A stretch of DNA of 64,000 nt from Amia ocellicauda (GCF_036373705.1 NC_089852.1:33121707-33185706), one strand, 5' to 3'; shown: positions 32,003-43,423, numbered from the stretch's first letter. Numbers and translations are program-made. Notes: generated from the sequence alone by a model not told the origin.

Positions 32003-32585
32003 TTATTATTATTATTATTTTTATTTCTTGGAAGACGCCCTTATCCAGGGTGACTTACAACATAAGTGCAAGCAAAGTGCAAAAATATAGTTAAGTACAA
32101 GGCATCAATCAATCAATACAAATTCAATTTAACTAAAACATAGCAATTCCAATTCCAATTTACAATTTACACAAGTACAGTAAGAGAGGTCCTACATCCT
32201 GGACGATGAAAGCTAAGTGCTGTCAAGATGTAGGGTCACAGTCAAGGGCTACGGGAAAGGGAGCAAGGAGGAAAACAATCAAGAACGCGAGAAGCATAAT
32301 AAAAACTGAAGTGCTATCTAGCAGGGATAGAGGACTAATATTACAAGTACTGTCGGAAAAGATGCATCTTGAGTAAGCGCCGGAATGAGGTCAAGGACTC
32401 TGCTGTTTTGACTTCAGTGGGAAGGTCGTTCCACCATTTAGGGGCCAGGGATGAGAAGGAGCGGCTCTGGAGGAAGGAGAGTGGAGAGGAGGCAGAGTTA
32501 GCCTTCTGGCACTGGAGGAGCGCAGTGGTCTGGAGGGGATGTATGGAGAGTGTCTGAAGGTAGCTTGGTGCCATACATTTACCCA
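32003..32585 (-). mobile_element. L2-like LINE 3' end
   Basis: Contains the end of the ORF (SSLAPKWWNDL, TAESLTSFRRLLK, HLFRQYL, 32460-32341) and a 3' UTR ending in GACGCCCTTATCCAGGG (+ strand) with an ATT-rich tail. It is 5' truncated, as most LINE copies are. Confidence 0.88.
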
Positions 32586-33043
32586 TGATTCAGTGATGGG
32601 GCCTATTGTGTAAATAAGACATGAAAATGGCAGCCATTTATGCCCATTGTTGCATTTTTGCAACATTCAACAAAATGCCTCACAATCATGTGTTTTGTAT
32701 ATTTTTTCAAGATTATGTCAATTTTCTACAATTAAACATCTTTAGAATGCAGATTTTTTTAAAAAAAAGGTCAAATACTCACTTGGAAATTTGCGAAAAT
32801 TGTTCCAAAAGAAGGAGCAGGGGAGTCAGAGGGAAGTGGCCATGTTGTTTAACTTTTAAATGCTGTGTGACTTACAGTATGAATATATTCCTTCCAAAAG
32901 TGTTGCTATGATACAGTTTAGAGTCTAGGCTGCTGGGATATGTAGTTTTTATCTACATTTAGACTGTGTTGCAGAAATAATTTGTCTTTATGGTTAAGCT
33001 GTTTATATATATAGTTAATTGTTAATTAATCCGAAATATTAAC

Positions 33044-33068
33044 AATAATAATAATAATAATAATAATG

Positions 33069-33122
<54 letters not shown>
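33044..33122. repeat. (AAT)n microsatellite
   Basis: Long AAT/TAA run with one interruption (TGATAAT). Confidence 0.97.
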
Positions 33123-33123
<1 letters not shown>

Positions 33124-33355
33124 GGAGACAGTAGCCAGGCACATATGAGGACTGGAGTGGTAACTGGTGTGTTCAGGACCAGGCTGGAGTAGCGTTGTTG
33201 GTTTTGTATGTCAGGCAAAGTGTATGTCTCTATGTAGTGTATGTCAAAAAAAAAATCTTCAAATGCCGCAAAGCTCATGCAATGTCGTAAAAAATATTTC
33301 AATCACTATTTTGATGCTGTCTTCATTAATACATCCTTAACATTTAAATGTATTT

Positions 33356-33888
33356 ACAGTCAATATTTGGACAGTGACACAATTATCATCATTTTGGCTC
33401 TGTACGCCACCACAATGGATGTGAAAGGAAAAAATCAAGATGTGATTTAAGTGTAGACTTTCATCTTTAATTTGAGTGTAGTAAAAACCAAATTGGGTGA
33501 ATAGTGTAGGAATAACACCAATTTTTATATGTGGTCCTCCCAATTTTAGGGGCTCAAAAGTATTTGGACAAACTAATGAATGATTAATTAAATTGTGAGA
33601 TTCAATACTTGGTGGCAAATCCTTTGCAATCAATGATTTCCTGAAGTCTGGAACCCATAGACATCACCAGATGCTGGGTTTCTTCCCTGGTGATGCTCTG
33701 CCAGGCCTGTACTGCAGCTGTCTTTAGTTCCTGCTTGTTCTTGGGGCATTTTGCCTTCAGTTTTGCCTTTAAAATCAAATCAAACCAATCAGAGAGATAG
33801 CAAAAACGTTAGGTGTGGCCAAATTGACTATTTGGTACATTCTTATAAAGAAAGAACGCACTGGTGAGCTCATGAACACCAAAAGGTG
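33356..33888 (+). mobile_element. Tc1-like transposon fragment
   Basis: The left end (CAGTCAATATTTGGACAGTG) and the non-coding region are followed by a short transposase N-terminus (REIAKTLGVAKLTIWYIL, about 33799-33850, the DNA-binding helix-turn-helix). It is cut at 33888 by unrelated CR1 sequence. The repeat AAAAGTATTTGGACAAAC near 33555 is a second internal direct/inverted-repeat site typical of Tc1 ends. Confidence 0.75.
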
Positions 33889-34050
33889 TAGATCACACAG
33901 TGTGTTCTAGTGATAAGGAGACCCACATGGTATCTTGCCTGCCTGGTGCTCAGGTTGCAGATCTCCTAAAACTAGTAGACAGGCTACTGGCCAAAGCCGG
34001 TGGGAATCCACTGGTCATGGTCCACACTGGAATCAATGACATAGGAAAAG
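33888..34050 (+). mobile_element. CR1 ORF1 esterase fragment
   Basis: Encodes DHTVCSSDKETHMVSCLPGA and NPLVMVHTGINDIGKG, paralogous to the CR1 ORF1 at 30.5-30.7 kb but on the other strand. It starts exactly where the Tc1 fragment stops and runs into a GAA repeat. Confidence 0.85.
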
Positions 34051-34087
34051 GTAGAAGAAGAAGAAGAAGAAGAAGAAGAAGAAGAAG
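34051..34087. repeat. (GAA)n microsatellite
   Basis: About 12 AGA/GAA units directly after the CR1 fragment. They produce a false poly-arginine frame. Confidence 0.95.
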
Positions 34088-35750
34088 ATGCACTGCAAAA
34101 CTCAGTTCCAGATCTGTATCAATCACTACCTGCTAGCAGATATGACTTGGAAATAATGATACGATCAGTATCATCAGTAGTAAGCTTCCAGCAGCTAACT
34201 TACTAAGCCCTGGCACTTTAGAGAACTGGCTTGATCTAGGTTCATTTTTTATGTTATATATTGGGTAGGGCTTTTTAGTATTTTAATGCCAGATTGATTA
34301 AAGGCAGTTTCTAGTTAGGTTTTATTTTTATTTTACTAAATAATTATATTCCGTGCCATAGCTGTTATTGCTCCAGAACAGTCTTCATGCCCTATCTGGA
34401 TTGTGTTTGTAAATAATCATCCTTCTTACCTGTTGTTTGTGGTGGTGTCTTGGGGTCCTTTCGAGCCTGCCCGGGGAGAGACAGAGTGGGTATAAAATGT
34501 CCTCTCTCATGCATTGGTTTGGTAGTTTGCTAAAGATGATCTGATTCTCAGAGAGCATCTGCATTGTCCATCCAAAAAGAATATAAATTCACTTGGTTCA
34601 CATTGCTATGATGGGATGTTGAATATGAGTAGTCTGACAAAAGGAGCTTCAGCTACATATTAAAATTGGTCAATAAAGCACTATACATTCATTTGCATGT
34701 CTCATACTTTGAATCTTGCAGTAGGCTCCAGCTCACAATTACCAGAATAAAACAGTTCAAATTGATCAATTATTTATTTTATTTATGCTCACAGAAGCAT
34801 TAGCGGCATGTCTGTGAATGGCAATCGCGCTGATAAACTATCGTTGTATTAAATCTGACCCGATTTGCGCTGCAAAATGACCTTCTCGCATTACCTTTCT
34901 TGCACAACGCGAGAAAATAAAACACACACACTTTCACACAGCTGTTTCTAAAAAACTACACAACTGTACTCAGTCGCACTTTCATGTTTAGTTAGATGCT
35001 ACTCACTTCTAATTTGTAATGTAATTCCATGATGTACAGTTGTGTAGTTTCCTATTAGTGGCTGGTTAAATTTGTAGTTAATCCCGCCCAACAATACAGT
35101 GGGAGTGGTTACATTTTCGCTGTATTAAATCAAGAAAATATCTGCGAGAAAACATGAAAATGCTCTCGCAGCTCCTCTAGTTTTAGACAACTTCGGAGTT
35201 GTCTAAAGCCTCTCACTGTTAAGGCAAAGTGGAAAGAAAGCCTGTCTGGCACAGGTTTGCGCAGGCGCAGCTCCGGGTTTATTCAAGCCTCTGTGTTTTC
35301 AGTGGAAATAACTGATTGTTGCTACAGTAACTACAATACAGGTGTACAGTGCGGATAACAAATTACATGTTGTGCCCAACATCCATACAAATGAACTGTT
35401 GCCTATTGTTAATGCACAGAGAGAAAATATTTTGATATTGAACGTAATTTTACATTGTTTTGTTCAGCAATGTGTCAGTGTTAATTTTGGTTCTGTTTTT
35501 ACACATTTGTTCATTTATTATTGATATAATTCACTAGTTTGTTTATTCTCCTCTTGAATTTGTTTGTTGTTCTAAAAACATTAATTGAAAATGGTTTCAT
35601 TCTTAACACATTTTTCGTGGGAGTAGTGCCTACTATCGAGTAAAAATTAATCCTCACTCGTACTCACTACAACGTTATGTACATTCAGCCTATATTCTAT
35701 ATAAGGGTGGTGTTTCCATGCATGATACATTTGGCATTACTTTTGAACAA
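34088..35750. other. No gene recognised
   Basis: AT-rich unique-looking sequence. Around 34890-35200 a CTCGCA/TGCGAG motif recurs in both orientations, and a perfect 11-bp stem with a 4-base loop lies at 35182-35207. No protein-like frame above about 60 codons. Confidence 0.5.
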
Positions 35751-35754
35751 CCCA

Positions 35755-35990
35755 GTCTTGATGCACAGAGGATAACATGCATTTATTTTACATGCCAGGC
35801 CTGTAAGGCCCTGACATGGAAGCTCTCCACCTCAGCAGAGACTCTCTCTGAACAGCAGAAGTTAACAGCTTTTTATACAATACATGACATGTGGGTTTGT
35901 GGGCAGGGACAGTTACAGGTTTCCCAAAGTGTTGTCTTGAGGTCAGGTTTCTGAAATCTTGACATGCTAACATTTGCTTGCTTGACAATT
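35755..35990. repeat. Unclassified LTR-like interspersed repeat, copy 1
   Basis: Shares a GATGCACAGAG start, AGGCCCTGACATGGAAGCTC, TCTCTCTGAA and a CAGCTTTTTATA box with copies at 58745 and 59338. Read on the minus strand it has TATAAA followed by a possible AATAAA-like signal, consistent with an LTR. Confidence 0.7.
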
Positions 35991-36375
35991 AATACAGTTG
36001 GCTCTGCTGACATATTAGTATTTCAAACATTATACATTTTTTATAAAACATTATCCAGGGTTCCCATGAGTAACCATGAGGCAAAGTCCATGAGCCCATC
36101 ACTGTGGGGAGCTTAGGCAGTAAGCCACACACCAGTGGGAAGCTGAAGGTTGAATAGTGAATGGCAGAATATAAAGCTGGCAGGTCACTAAATGGCAGAG
36201 CATGGAAGTGTCTTAGCACTCGACTGTTGCACTGAGCTGCGCAGGAGGATACTGTATCAGGAGAAACATAATAGTGTAATGCAGTACATAGGGCTGCCAA
36301 ACACTATATGCAGCATAAAATGTGTACATGACCATGGAAAAAACATGGAAATGCAGCAGTATATTAAAAATAATG

Positions 36376-36377
<2 letters not shown>

Positions 36378-36424
<47 letters not shown>
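36378..36424. repeat. (TA)n microsatellite
   Basis: Pure TA run into which the adjacent Tc1-like element appears to have inserted (TA is the Tc1 target). Confidence 0.96.
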
Positions 36425-36425
<1 letters not shown>

Positions 36426-37647
36426 GCTCACCTAAAGGATTATTAGGAACACCATACTAATACTGTGTTTGACCCCCTTTCGCCTTCAGAACTGCCTTAA
36501 TTCTACGTGGCATTGATTCAACAAGGTGCTAAAAGCATTCTTTAGAAATGTTGGCCCATATTGATAGGATAGCATCTTGCAGTTGATGGAGATTTGTGGG
36601 ATGCACATCCAGGGCACGAAGCTCCCGTTCCACCACATCCCAAAGATGCTCTATTGGGTTGAGATCTGGTGACTGTGGGGGCCAGTTTAGTACAGTGAAC
36701 TCATTGTCATGTTCAAGAAACCAATTTGAAATGATTCGACCTTTGTGACATGGTGCATTATCCTGCTGGAAGTAGTCATCAGAGGATGGGTACATGGTGG
36801 TCATAAAGGGATGGACATGGTCAGAAACAATGCTCAGGTAGGCCGTGGCATTTAAATGATGCCCAATTGGCACTAAGGGGCCTAAAGTGTGCCAAGAAAA
36901 CATCCCCCACACCATTACACCACCACCACCAGCCTGCACAGTGGTAATAAGGCATGATGGATCCATGTTCTCATTCTGTTTACGCCAAATTCTGACTCTA
37001 CCATCTGAATGTCTCAACAGAAATCGAGACTCATCAGACCAGGCAACATTTTTCCAGTCTTCAACTGTCCAATTTTGGTGAGCTTGTGCAAATTGTAGCC
37101 TCTTTCTCCTATTTGTAGTGGAGATGAGTGGTACCCGGTGGGGTCTTCTGCTGTTGTAGCCCATCCGCCTCAAGGTTGTACGTGTTGTGGCTTCACAAAT
37201 GCTTTGCTGCATACCTCGGTTGTAACGAGTGGTTATTTCAGTCAAAGTTGCTCTTCTATCAGCTTGAATCAGTCGGCCCATTCTCCTCTGACCTCTAGCA
37301 TCAACAAGGCATTTTCGCCCACAGGACTGCCGCATACTGGATGTTTTTCCCTTTTCACACCATTCTTTGTAAACCCTAGAAATGGTTGTGCGTGAAAATC
37401 CCAGTAACTGAGCAGATTGTGAAATACTCAGACCGGCCCGTCTGGCACCAACAACCATGCCACGCTCAAAATTGCTTAAATCACCTTTCTTTCCCATTCA
37501 GACATTCAGTTTGGAGTTCAGGAGATTGTCTTGACCAGGACCACACCCCTAAATGCATTGAAGCAACTGCCATGTGATTGGTTGGTTAGATAATTGCATT
37601 AATGAGAAATTGAACAGGTGTTCCTAATAATCCTTTAGGTGAGTGTA
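36423..37647 (-). mobile_element. Nearly intact Tc1-like transposon
   Basis: 1.2-kb element with matching terminal inverted repeats: CTCACCTAAAGGATTATTAG at 36428 and its complement ending 37643, with extension on both sides. Flanked by TA. Carries one transposase gene on the minus strand. Confidence 0.93.
36529..37497 (-). CDS. Tc1-like transposase, one premature stop near the C-terminus
   Basis: A 322-codon frame from ATG at 37497. N-terminal paired-type helix-turn-helix (LSISQSAQLLGFSRTTISRV, about residues 23-42) and a second DNA-binding part (RRATLTEITTRYN). Catalytic DDE core: Asp in VAWSDESRFLL, second Asp in FQQDNAPCHKG, Glu in SPDLNPIEHLWDVV, with the 34-residue spacing of the Tc1 DD34E class. 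TAG at 36531-36529 stops the frame early: the same frame continues open with LVESMPRRIKAVLKAKGG up to about 36460. One base change (a CAG or CAA to TAG) would explain it, so the element died recently or is a polymorphic copy. No other lesion seen. Confidence 0.92.
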   Translation of the reverse strand: MGKKGDLSNFERGMVVGARRAGLSISQSAQLLGFSRTTISRVYKEWCEKGKTSSMRQSCGRKCLVDARGQRRMGRLIQADRRATLTEITTRYNRGMQQSICEATTRTTLRRMGYNSRRPHRVPLISTTNRRKRLQFAQAHQNWTVEDWKNVAWSDESRFLLRHSDGRVRIWRKQNENMDPSCLITTVQAGGGGVMVWGMFSWHTLGPLVPIGHHLNATAYLSIVSDHVHPFMTTMYPSSDDYFQQDNAPCHKGRIISNWFLEHDNEFTVLNWPPQSPDLNPIEHLWDVVERELRALDVHPTNLHQLQDAILSIWANISKECF

Positions 37648-37802
37648 TATATATTATTATTATTATTTTTTTTTTTTTTTCATTTCTTTAGTGTAGTAGA
37701 ACCGGATTCACAATATTTCTGAATTATTCAGAATACTTGTGTTCACTTATTGGCCCTTGTCTCAAAGTCAAATGAAAACAAGTGTTAATAAATTGTCTAA
37801 GT

Positions 37803-37962
37803 TCAGATAACATTGGTATTTAATCAGAGAGGTGAAATGCAACCATACTCGGATTGCATACAGAAAATTATTTTTTCTTCTCTCTGATGTTTGGATTGGT
37901 ATTTGTTGGTAAAGCAGCACTGATTATCACTATTAAAACAGACGGTAGTTTACACTTTCTTT
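37803..37962 (+). pseudogene. Olfactory receptor 5' fragment
   Basis: Contains the OR-unit acceptor and leader (TTCAGATAACATTGGTATTT), a start region (GAAATGCAACCA) and the start of TM1 and first loop (GTTGGTAAAGCAGCACTGAT, KTDGSLHF-like end), with internal deletions and frameshifts. It stops before LHSPMY. A dead OR unit. Confidence 0.8.
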
Positions 37963-38870
37963 ACTGAGGAACATCTTATGTATACATGTGTATGTACACC
38001 GGTATGTGAGCAACGCCATAGGGAGACTCACATAAATGCAGGGGGTAGATTTCATGTTCAGTCATCCCCCGAAATAGGTTCCGAGACTGGCGACATAAGT
38101 CGAGACAGATGCCAACGTAGATGCGTCCCTACTCAAACCCACTCGAAATATCAGGAGTAAACCACAAAAACTTACATTAACTGTAAAAACTGTTGATAGA
38201 GAGCTGAGAGATGATTGTGTTACAAGCATATCGTATATACTTGTGTAAAAGGAATATTCTCAATTAAGGATGCTCAGGTATAGTGAGATGCTTCATAAAG
38301 GGAATGTATAGTGAAACTAAGTTTCAAATATTGTAGACAAAGAGATTAGTGTATTAATTTAATATTCATATAAAAACTTGCTCCATTTCAACGTCATCTC
38401 GTTTTGTAATGACATTAGACAAAGGCTACATAAAACTCTAAAATTATCACATTTCTATTCCTGTCGAAATTATCCATGTACGTGAATTAATGTAATAAAG
38501 TTCAATTTTGATTGAAGTTCAATCTGTTGAGTGATATTGAATCTTTATACTAGTTTTATTTATTGTAAAGAAATTACAAGTTGTATTTGTATTTCAATTC
38601 CCCACTTTCCTCTTTTCGGCTTTGTAATCTATTCTGTAACATGTAGTTGAAAATTAATTAGAGTATTGTGTGTTTTATACTTATACGTATCATTCTTGTA
38701 CTGGCTACACTCATGAAATTAACGGCCACCCCCCCTCCAGTACTTCACCCCTGGACCCCAATAGGAGCCTTGGCAGCCCCCCTTCTCCCGGCCTAGGCTA
38801 GAGCACCTTCGGCTCTCCTCTTCAGACATTCAGATTTTTTATCTTTACCTTCTCTCATGTTAGTCTTTCT
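37963..38870. other. No gene recognised
   Basis: AT-rich sequence with a C-rich interruption at 38728-38815. From about 38870 the OR-unit upstream flank begins (compare 41590-41710 and 57050-57190). Confidence 0.5.
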
Positions 38871-39234
38871 TGTACATTTTAATCCCATCAATCCCATCAA
38901 ATACCATCCATCTGTTTCAGTACTCCTCAAATTATTATTTTTTATTTCATCATATATAATAAGCCTCTTTGAATGGTTAACAAGTGCATCTGTAAAGAAA
39001 CACACAGATGAGCTGGAGTTTATCCAGACTAATAAGGCCAAAACAAAGAGAAAACAAAAAAAACAAAAAACATTTTATACTTCAGAAAAAGTTTTGTGAG
39101 TTTGTGATGCTAGTGTGTGACTTGAATTTTCATTAGTGTATTCCAAATGTATTCTTACTACTCAGACATACTAACACAGAAAATTACTATCCTCTAATTA
39201 GGAACTCAAAATAATTAGCCCTTAGACAGAACCT

Positions 39235-39543
39235 CACCAGGGGAATACAGATAGAGATTTAAGAGCCACACTTGGAAGAGCTGGGTTAAAGTATGAGCTC
39301 ATGGAAGAAAGAGAAGAGGGGATTCCCAGTGAAACAGTAAGTTAATCAATTATGTAATGTGTGCTGTTTGGTTTCTTTACATTTACTTATACTGGAAGGA
39401 TTTAAATCAATTTAAATAAACATTAATGGTATTGTGTGTTTAACCATTCTGAATAAACACACTGATTGTATTGCTATACTGTTATATGATTAAAGGCTGA
39501 CCAAAATATATATCTGAAGGACATAGAAATCTCCACAAATCAG
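39235..39543 (+). other. OR-C upstream exons
   Basis: Exon 1 ends ACA|GTAAGT (donor 39337); the small exon 39496-39543 ends CAG|GTATAG, a weaker donor than in OR-A; the acceptor TTTTCAG ends at 39832. Confidence 0.55.
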
Positions 39544-39863
39544 GTATAGTGTAGTTTGTTTTGTCTAATTTGTAAAATTAAAATAGGTAGTAGTATTAGC
39601 TTAATAAGAGAGTGTCAGCCATCCTCAGATTATACTAAACTTAATGTGATTCATATTTGAGGAAGCTAATATTTGGGATTGATTCCTTCATACTCTTGTT
39701 TACTCATTGGCCCTTGTCCCATACTGAAATCAATGAAGTGGCATTTTTTTTTAAGAATTCAAATTACACTTGGGGCAGGCGTGCTTTTCTTACCACTGTA
39801 AATTAAGTGCCTAATGTATGGTTTGTTTTCAGATAATATAGGTATTTAATCAGACAGGTGAAA

Positions 39864-40841
39864 ATGCAACAAAATCAAAGTGGAATTACATCTCACACAG
39901 AGTTTCTTCTGCTTGGATTTCATGGACTCGGAGGATACAGACAATATCTTTTCATTCCTTTCTTTCTGATAGGTGTATTGTCTTTTCTTGGTAATGCAGC
40001 ATTGATTATCACTATTAAAAGAGCCAGCAGTTTACATTCTCCCATGTATGTGTTAATATGTATCAATGCCTGTGTAGACCTGACATTGCTAATTACATTT
40101 GTCCCGAAAATGTTATTAAGCTTTTTATTTGACTGGAATGGAATAACTCTATTGGGTTGTCTCATCCAAATGTTTTTTATCCACTTCGTTGGTAGCTTTC
40201 AGCCAACTGTTCTCCTAGGGATGGCTCTGGATCGCTATGTTGCCATATGCATCCCACTCCGCTATAATGATTACATAAATAGGTCGACTTTCTGTAAACT
40301 ATCTGCTGTAGTTATTTTGAGGAATATGTCTCTTGTTTTACTTGTAATAGTTCTAGCCAGTCGTCTTTCTTATTGCTCATTGAATGTTATTGATGATTGC
40401 TTTTGTCAGCACATGGCTCTGGTAAGCCTGGCCTGTGGAGACATCACCAAGAACAGTATTATTGGACTGTTTGGAGTGTTTTGTGTAACTGTCTTTGATG
40501 CTGGGCTCATTGTGATTTCATACATCAAAATTTTCTCTGATGTTTCTAAAACACACTCAGGAAAATCACAAGAGAAAGCACTACACACCTGTGGAACTCA
40601 TTTAATAGTCACAGGTGTGACTTTTGCCTTTACCATGACCTCCTTTCTTGCATATCGGTTCAAAAATTCCCTCCCTCCCAATATTCATAACTTAATAAGC
40701 ATAATGTACTTACTTTTCCCCAGCACTCTCCACCCTATTATTTATGGAATAAGAACCAAAGCAATAAGAGAGCAGATGCTGAAACTATTTCAATGCACAA
40801 GAATTGGACCCATCTCCATTAAAGTATTGAGTATAGACTGA
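39864..40841 (+). CDS. Olfactory receptor OR-C, class I, intact
   Basis: 325-residue receptor collinear with OR-A: NQS at 4-6, LHSPMY at 57-62, MALDRYVAIC at 120-129, second-loop cysteines including the DDCFCQH block, KALHTCGTHL at 238-247, HPIIYGIRTK near the end. Compared by eye with OR-A, about 37 of the first 227 residues differ but only about 3 of the last 98. Differences cluster in TM4 and TM5, parts that line the ligand pocket in ORs. No lesion; AATAAA at 41052-41057. Start chosen at the first ATG after the acceptor. Confidence 0.95.
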   Translation: MQQNQSGITSHTEFLLLGFHGLGGYRQYLFIPFFLIGVLSFLGNAALIITIKRASSLHSPMYVLICINACVDLTLLITFVPKMLLSFLFDWNGITLLGCLIQMFFIHFVGSFQPTVLLGMALDRYVAICIPLRYNDYINRSTFCKLSAVVILRNMSLVLLVIVLASRLSYCSLNVIDDCFCQHMALVSLACGDITKNSIIGLFGVFCVTVFDAGLIVISYIKIFSDVSKTHSGKSQEKALHTCGTHLIVTGVTFAFTMTSFLAYRFKNSLPPNIHNLISIMYLLFPSTLHPIIYGIRTKAIREQMLKLFQCTRIGPISIKVLSID

Positions 40842-40869
40842 TTATGGAACATAAGGAAAAACAATATTT

Positions 40870-41735
40870 AGGGACAGATTAACACTTTTAAATTGTGTCA
40901 TTTACTTTGGACTCACAGACTGATTTGACCCAATTTGAATGAAGCCATGCTGGAATGTTTCTGGAAACCATACATTAAAAAGTGATAAAACTCTCGTTTT
41001 GGAAGTCATGCTTTTTTTTTTATTGATCACTACTTTTCATATCTAATACAAAATAAACTATTTTTTAATTTATTTAATTTCCAAACCCATGTGTCTATAA
41101 AAACATCCCCTCCTGTCCTCTACTGCCAGTTTTTGCTGGTTGCTGAGCTGTATCTTCCCTTTACTCTCCCAGCTCCCATCTCACATGCTCCTCTACACTG
41201 CCCCACTATGGAAGATCATGTCACTGGCATCATCTGTTCTGTTTCTTAGTTTTACTACTGTAGTTCTTGCTGTTCAAGGGAATTGTATTGTAATATATAT
41301 ATTTGATCATGTATCATATACTATATCTTCTTCACTTTGCATCTGATCTTATTATTTTATGTATTCTGCTTGTTTGTTAAACCATTATCTTATGTAGCAT
41401 TTGTACTCTGTAAAGTTTTACACCTCCTTGTAAGGTTTAAAATGCAAAAATGGTGTAACCTGAGTCTCCATGGCTAAATGCTTTGGTCAAATAAATCATT
41501 ATAATAATGTGATCCTGCATTAATAATAATAATACAAAAAAAAACGACTGATATATACTGAGTCTGCATGCAGTGAGATGAAGATTTATGGTACAATTTA
41601 ATCCCATCAGTATCTGTTTCATTTCTCCTCAATTTCAAAATTACTTTTATTTTATCATATATAATACGCCTCTTTAAATAGTTGACAAGTCTATCTCTAA
41701 GGAAACACACACACATGAGTATGGTAAGCCAAATT
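40870..41735 (+). repeat. OR-C 3' flank (OR-unit repeat)
   Basis: Close paralogue of 8120-8900, with a small insertion near 41300-41340. Confidence 0.75.
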
Positions 41736-41739
41736 ATAA

Positions 41740-42035
41740 TTTAGAGATATCTCTAAATGCATTTCAAGATATCTCTAAATGCATTTCAACATATCTTCTA
41801 ATATTTAGAGATATCTCTAAATCAATGAAAGATATATTTAAATAATTTAGAGATATCTGCAAACCATTTAGAGATATCTTAATAAGGTGCTTTTTAAAGA
41901 TATCTCTAAAGGATGTAAATATATCTGTAAATGATTTAGAGATATCTGCAAATCATTTAGAGATATCTTCAAATGACTTCCTGTTCATTTACACATATCT
42001 GCAAATCATTTCAAGATATCTTCAAATTACTTCCC
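41740..42035. repeat. Degenerate AGAGATATCT satellite, longer copy
   Basis: A dozen or so degenerate units of TTTAGAGATATCT. About twice the length of the array at 8925-9080, so the array changed length after duplication. Confidence 0.85.
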
Positions 42036-42080
42036 GTATTTTGGCTGAGATTATCACTTCCTGTTTCCTCATCCAGTTTC

Positions 42081-43030
42081 ATTATTATTTATATTATTAA
42101 TTATAATTTATTACTTGGCAGATGGCCTTATCCAGGGCGACTTACAAAAGGTAAGAGCAATACAAAGTGCAAAAATACAGTACAGTTCAAAGCATAATGC
42201 AATTTACAAATTCCAATTTACACACTTGTATAGGAAATATACAATAAACAGATCTAGATCCTAGATAGTAAAAGCTAGTAAATACAGGTAACATTAAGAG
42301 CTAAGGGAAAGGAGGCATAGGGGAAATCAAAATAAATAATACAAGTCCTGGTAATGCAAGCAAGGGGTATTTCAAAGCATTATGTTGATTCAGTGCACTT
42401 TTATATGATAATAAACTACTAGATTACAAATAGAGTCTGAATAGATGTGTCTTGAGTAATCACCGGAAGGAGGTCAGGGACTCTGCTGTCTTGACTTCAA
42501 TGGGAAGGTCATTCCACCACTTAGTGGCCAGGGATGAAAAGGAGTGGGCTCTGGAGGAAGGGGAGTGGCGAGGAGGCAAGGTTAGTCTACTGGGACCGGA
42601 AGACCGCAGCGGTCTGGAGAGGATGTACTGAGAGATGAGGGACTGAAGGTAGCACGGGGCAGTCTGGTCCAGACAATGGTAGGTAAAGGTCAATGTCTTG
42701 AACTGAATGCGTTTGAGCAGTGGGATCACAGCAGCTTGTTTAAAATCAGAGGGGAAACAGCCAGAGAGGATTGAGGAGTTGAAAGAGGGAGAAGATGAAG
42801 GGGAGTAGATCAGGAGCAGTCGCTTGGAGGAGGTGAGTGGGGAGAGAGTCCAAGGCACACATTGTGGGTTTGTGACTTAGGAGGAAAGAGGACAGTTCAG
42901 AGTCTGATAGAAGTGAGAATGAAAAGAAGGAAGGTTGATTAGTAGGAGATTTAGGCAGGATGGGAGAGGAGGGGGGACTGTTGAAGAGCTTGCGGATGTC
43001 TGTGATCTTGGAGGAGAAGAAGGAGGCAGA
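42081..43030 (-). mobile_element. L2-like LINE, internally deleted (paralogue of 9140-10297)
   Basis: Minus-strand frame 42858-42460 reads AAVIPLLK directly into RIQFKTLTFTYHC: the whole reverse transcriptase core is missing, a larger gap than in the 9-kb copy. The end reads TKWWNDLPIEVKTAESLTSF. 3' tail at 42111-42145. Confidence 0.8.
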
Positions 43031-43423
43031 GAGAGACGAGCCCGCTCCTTTTCATCCCTGGCCCCTAAGTGGTGGAACGACCTTCCCATTGAAGTCAAAA
43101 CAGCAGAGTCCCTGTCCTCCTTCCGGCGATTACTCAAGAAGCATCTTTTCAGATTTTACTTGTAATTTAGTCATTCATTCTCCTGTAAGATTGCACTTTA
43201 CAACGTTTTATCAAACTACTTGCCTTGCGTTACTAGTACTCATATTATTATTTTGATTTCCCCTATGCACCTGTTCCCTTGGCCCTTGCCTGTGACTTAA
43301 CATCATGTCTGCACTCGGCTTTTACAGTCTAGGATGTAAGACCTTATATATTGTATACACTTGTGTAAACTGGAATTTGTAAAATGTATTATGCTTTGAA
43401 CTGCACTGTATTATGTAAATTGG
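43031..43423 (+). mobile_element. L2-like 3' end in + orientation
   Basis: Reads RSFSSLAPKWWND, EVKTAESLSSFRRLLKKHLF (43040-43155), then 3' UTR. It is cut at about 43423 by DIRS before reaching the GGATAAGGGCGTC tail that its paralogue keeps at 10755. Confidence 0.8.

Larger units (their letters stand above)
39005..43423 (+). repeat. Segmental duplication copy 2 (OR-C unit plus L2 composite)
   Basis: Paralogue of 6310-10795. Its satellite array is longer and its L2 composite has a larger internal deletion. It ends where the DIRS element begins. Confidence 0.9.

Noticed and set aside
33039-33302. Poly-tyrosine minus-strand frame
   Set aside because: AAT repeat translated out of context; the same applies to the Ser/Ile-rich frame at 56665-56880.
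33900-34136. Poly-arginine + strand frame
   Set aside because: CR1 fragment running into a GAA repeat; not a basic protein.
36192-36446. Tyr-Ile repeat frames on both strands
   Set aside because: Translation of the TA microsatellite.
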